In this document: positions 5,379 through 6,434 of the stretch, one piece after another
How positions within the stretch are numbered: position 1 is the first letter of the stretch
Layout of the letters: every line of letters starts with the position of its first letter
Assembly: GCA_937957845.1 (NCBI GenBank)
Contig: CALGOD010000555.1
Span: forward strand, 1-6,434
DNA: 6,434 bases
Origin: an uncultured Nocardiopsis sp.
GTDB taxonomy: Bacteria > Actinomycetota > Actinomycetes > Streptosporangiales > Streptosporangiaceae
Direction: 5' to 3'
Position numbers and translations under genes: made by a program
The notes under the pieces: model-generated
What the model saw: the letters and a program-made list of their open reading frames with translations, nothing else
What the model was told of the DNA's origin: nothing
Databases searched by the model: none

Positions 5379-6421
5379 CGGCGCACCCCCTGGTCGATCA
5401 GCCGTCGCGCCAGGAGGTCCAGGGCCGCGCGGTCCACCCCGCCCTCCACCAGGGGCAGTTCCAGGATCGGCCGTCCCAGGTCCTCCAGACCGGTCCGCAC
5501 CCGGCGTTCCAGCCGCACCCGCAGCGCGTGCGCGTGCACCTCGTCCGCCAAGGCCGCCGCGAGCTCCTCGGGGTCGTCCAGGCCGGCCTCCTTCAGGCCG
5601 GCGGAGAGGACGTCCAGGTCCGGCCCCCCGTCGGCGGCGGCGACCAGCCCGGGTTCGTCCAGGAGCGGGGGTCGCACCATGTTCACCAGCACGATGCCGA
5701 TCCCGATCCCCAGTTCACTGAGCTCGGCGATGCCGTCCCGGGTCTCCTGGGCGGGCATCTCCTCCAGCAAGGAGACGAAATGTACGCGGGTCCGCCCCGA
5801 GCGGATGACCTCCATGACCCGGTCCGCGTGGTTGCGGATGGGGCCCGCCCGGGCCAGCCCGGCGACCTCGGAGTTGACGTTGAGGAACTGCGCGATGCGG
5901 CCCGTGGGGGGTGCGTCCATCACCACCGCGTCGTAGTGGAAGGGCTCCGTCGACGGGGCGTCGGAGGTTCTGCGGCGCGAGCCCCGGCGCCGGCGTACCG
6001 CCTCGGTGGCCTTGCCGGTGAGCAGGACGTCGCGCAGCCCCGGCGCGATGGTGGTGGCGAAGTCCACCGCGCCCAACCTGTTGAGCGCCTGCCCGGCCCG
6101 GCGCATGCCGTAGAACATCTCCAGGTACTCCAGCAGAGCCGACTCGGCGTCGGCCGCCAGTACGCACACGGTGCCGCCGCCGGGAGCGGAGATCATCTCC
6201 CGCTCCTCGTAGGGAAGCGGCGGGTCGCCCAGAAGGGCGGCGATGCCCTGGCGGCCCTCGACCTCGACCAGCAGCACCCGTCCGCCGCCCGAGGCCAGCG
6301 CCTGTGCCAGTGCCGCCGCCACCGTCGTCTTCCCGGTCCCGCCCTTTCCGGTGACGATGTGCAGTCGTGCTTTCGTGCTCGCCCCTCCCGGGGGCTGCGG
6401 TCGGTGCTCGCCCTCGCTCAC
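5375..6421 (-). CDS. ArsA/Get3-family ATPase, first subunit (Rv3679-like)
   Basis: Encodes 348 aa and is first in the two-gene operon. The P-loop is TGKGGTGKTT (24-33) with both signature K26 and K31. Switch I is atypical, LVEVEGRQGI (51-60) where classical members have DPAHS, and switch II is MDAPPTGRIAQFL (168-180). A segment at 143-151 is very Arg-rich (RRRRGSRRR) and seems an exposed insertion before the switch II strand. A VNMVRPP segment (246-252) fits the adenine-binding loop. There is a single cysteine (C86), so zinc-bridged dimerisation as in eukaryotic Get3 is not supported. M. tuberculosis Rv3679 and Rv3680 are, as I recall, described as Get3 homologues acting together. The GTG start follows a TAGACT box by 7 nt with only a GAG as possible ribosome site. 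An alternative start is not excluded, because the upstream sequence ends at 6434. Confidence 0.91.
   Translation of the reverse strand: MSEGEHRPQPPGGASTKARLHIVTGKGGTGKTTVAAALAQALASGGGRVLLVEVEGRQGIAALLGDPPLPYEEREMISAPGGGTVCVLAADAESALLEYLEMFYGMRRAGQALNRLGAVDFATTIAPGLRDVLLTGKATEAVRRRRGSRRRTSDAPSTEPFHYDAVVMDAPPTGRIAQFLNVNSEVAGLARAGPIRNHADRVMEVIRSGRTRVHFVSLLEEMPAQETRDGIAELSELGIGIGIVLVNMVRPPLLDEPGLVAAADGGPDLDVLSAGLKEAGLDDPEELAAALADEVHAHALRVRLERRVRTGLEDLGRPILELPLVEGGVDRAALDLLARRLIDQGVRR
5386..5391 (-). promoter_or_regulatory. Ribosome-binding site AGGGGG for the second ATPase
   Basis: On the minus strand AGGGGG lies 7 nt before the GTG at 5378 and inside the last codons of the first ATPase gene. 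With the 4-base GTGA stop/start overlap at 5375-5378 it supports coupled translation and roughly equal output of both subunits. Confidence 0.6.
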
Positions 6422-6428
6422 CTCAGGC

Positions 6429-6434
6429 AGTCTA
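6429..6434 (-). promoter_or_regulatory. Candidate -10 box (TAGACT) of the ATPase operon at window edge
   Basis: On the minus strand TAGACT lies 7 nt before the GTG at 6421 and is identical to the hexamer before tRNA-Pro. The position would give a transcript starting at or one base before the start codon. The -35 region is outside the window, so this rests on the hexamer and spacing alone. Confidence 0.35.

Noticed and set aside
4338..5936. 532-codon open frame on the plus strand
   Set aside because: It spans the antisense of both ATPase genes and is Arg/Pro/Gly-rich without motifs; a high-GC shadow.
4230..6421. Arsenite-resistance (ars) operon
   Set aside because: Both proteins lack the arsenite-binding cysteines and no arsB, arsC or arsR is present. 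The neighbours match the Rv3679/Rv3680 locus.

Overview
The window comes from a high-GC Gram-positive actinomycete. The evidence is pervasive G/C at third codon positions, GTG starts on three of five genes, TAGnnT-type -10 boxes placed tightly against start codons, and a gene set arranged as in mycobacteria and streptomycetes. The protein style would fit a Nocardiopsis-like (Streptosporangiales) genome, but that placement is inference. Nothing looks like a mobile element, prophage, CRISPR array or recently acquired island.

Layout from left to right: the 5' two-thirds of a tRNA-Pro(CGG) gene on the minus strand, cut by the left edge (1-52); a membrane-anchored metallophosphoesterase, minus (104-1024); a divergent 97-bp gap; a GatB/YqeY-domain protein, plus (1122-1577); a perfect 15-bp hairpin between convergent stops (1600-1633); a bifunctional class A penicillin-binding protein with one C-terminal PASTA domain, PonA2 type, minus (1640-4048); a 181-bp gene-free spacer with a promoter, a short tandem repeat and a candidate terminator; then two overlapping ArsA/Get3-type ATPase genes, minus (4230-5378 and 5375-6421), whose promoter -10 box appears to be the last six bases of the window.

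The order Get3-like ATPase 1, Get3-like ATPase 2, PonA2, metallophosphoesterase matches the conserved actinobacterial neighbourhood known in M. tuberculosis (Rv3679, Rv3680, whiB4, ponA2, Rv3683). It suggests a cell-envelope housekeeping locus. PonA2 polymerises and crosslinks peptidoglycan outside the membrane, the phosphoesterase is tethered to the membrane, and the ATPase pair is probably a cytosolic heterodimeric targeting or chaperone ATPase rather than an arsenite pump. The wbl (whiB4/wblA) regulator gene that normally sits between ponA2 and the ATPase pair is missing here.

The points most worth following are the missing wbl gene, the complementary active-site deviations in the two ATPases, the altered GNHD motif of the phosphoesterase, and the apparent leaderless starts of yqeY, ponA2 and possibly the ATPase operon. 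No wholly new system is evident; this is mainly a conserved core locus with some unusual details.
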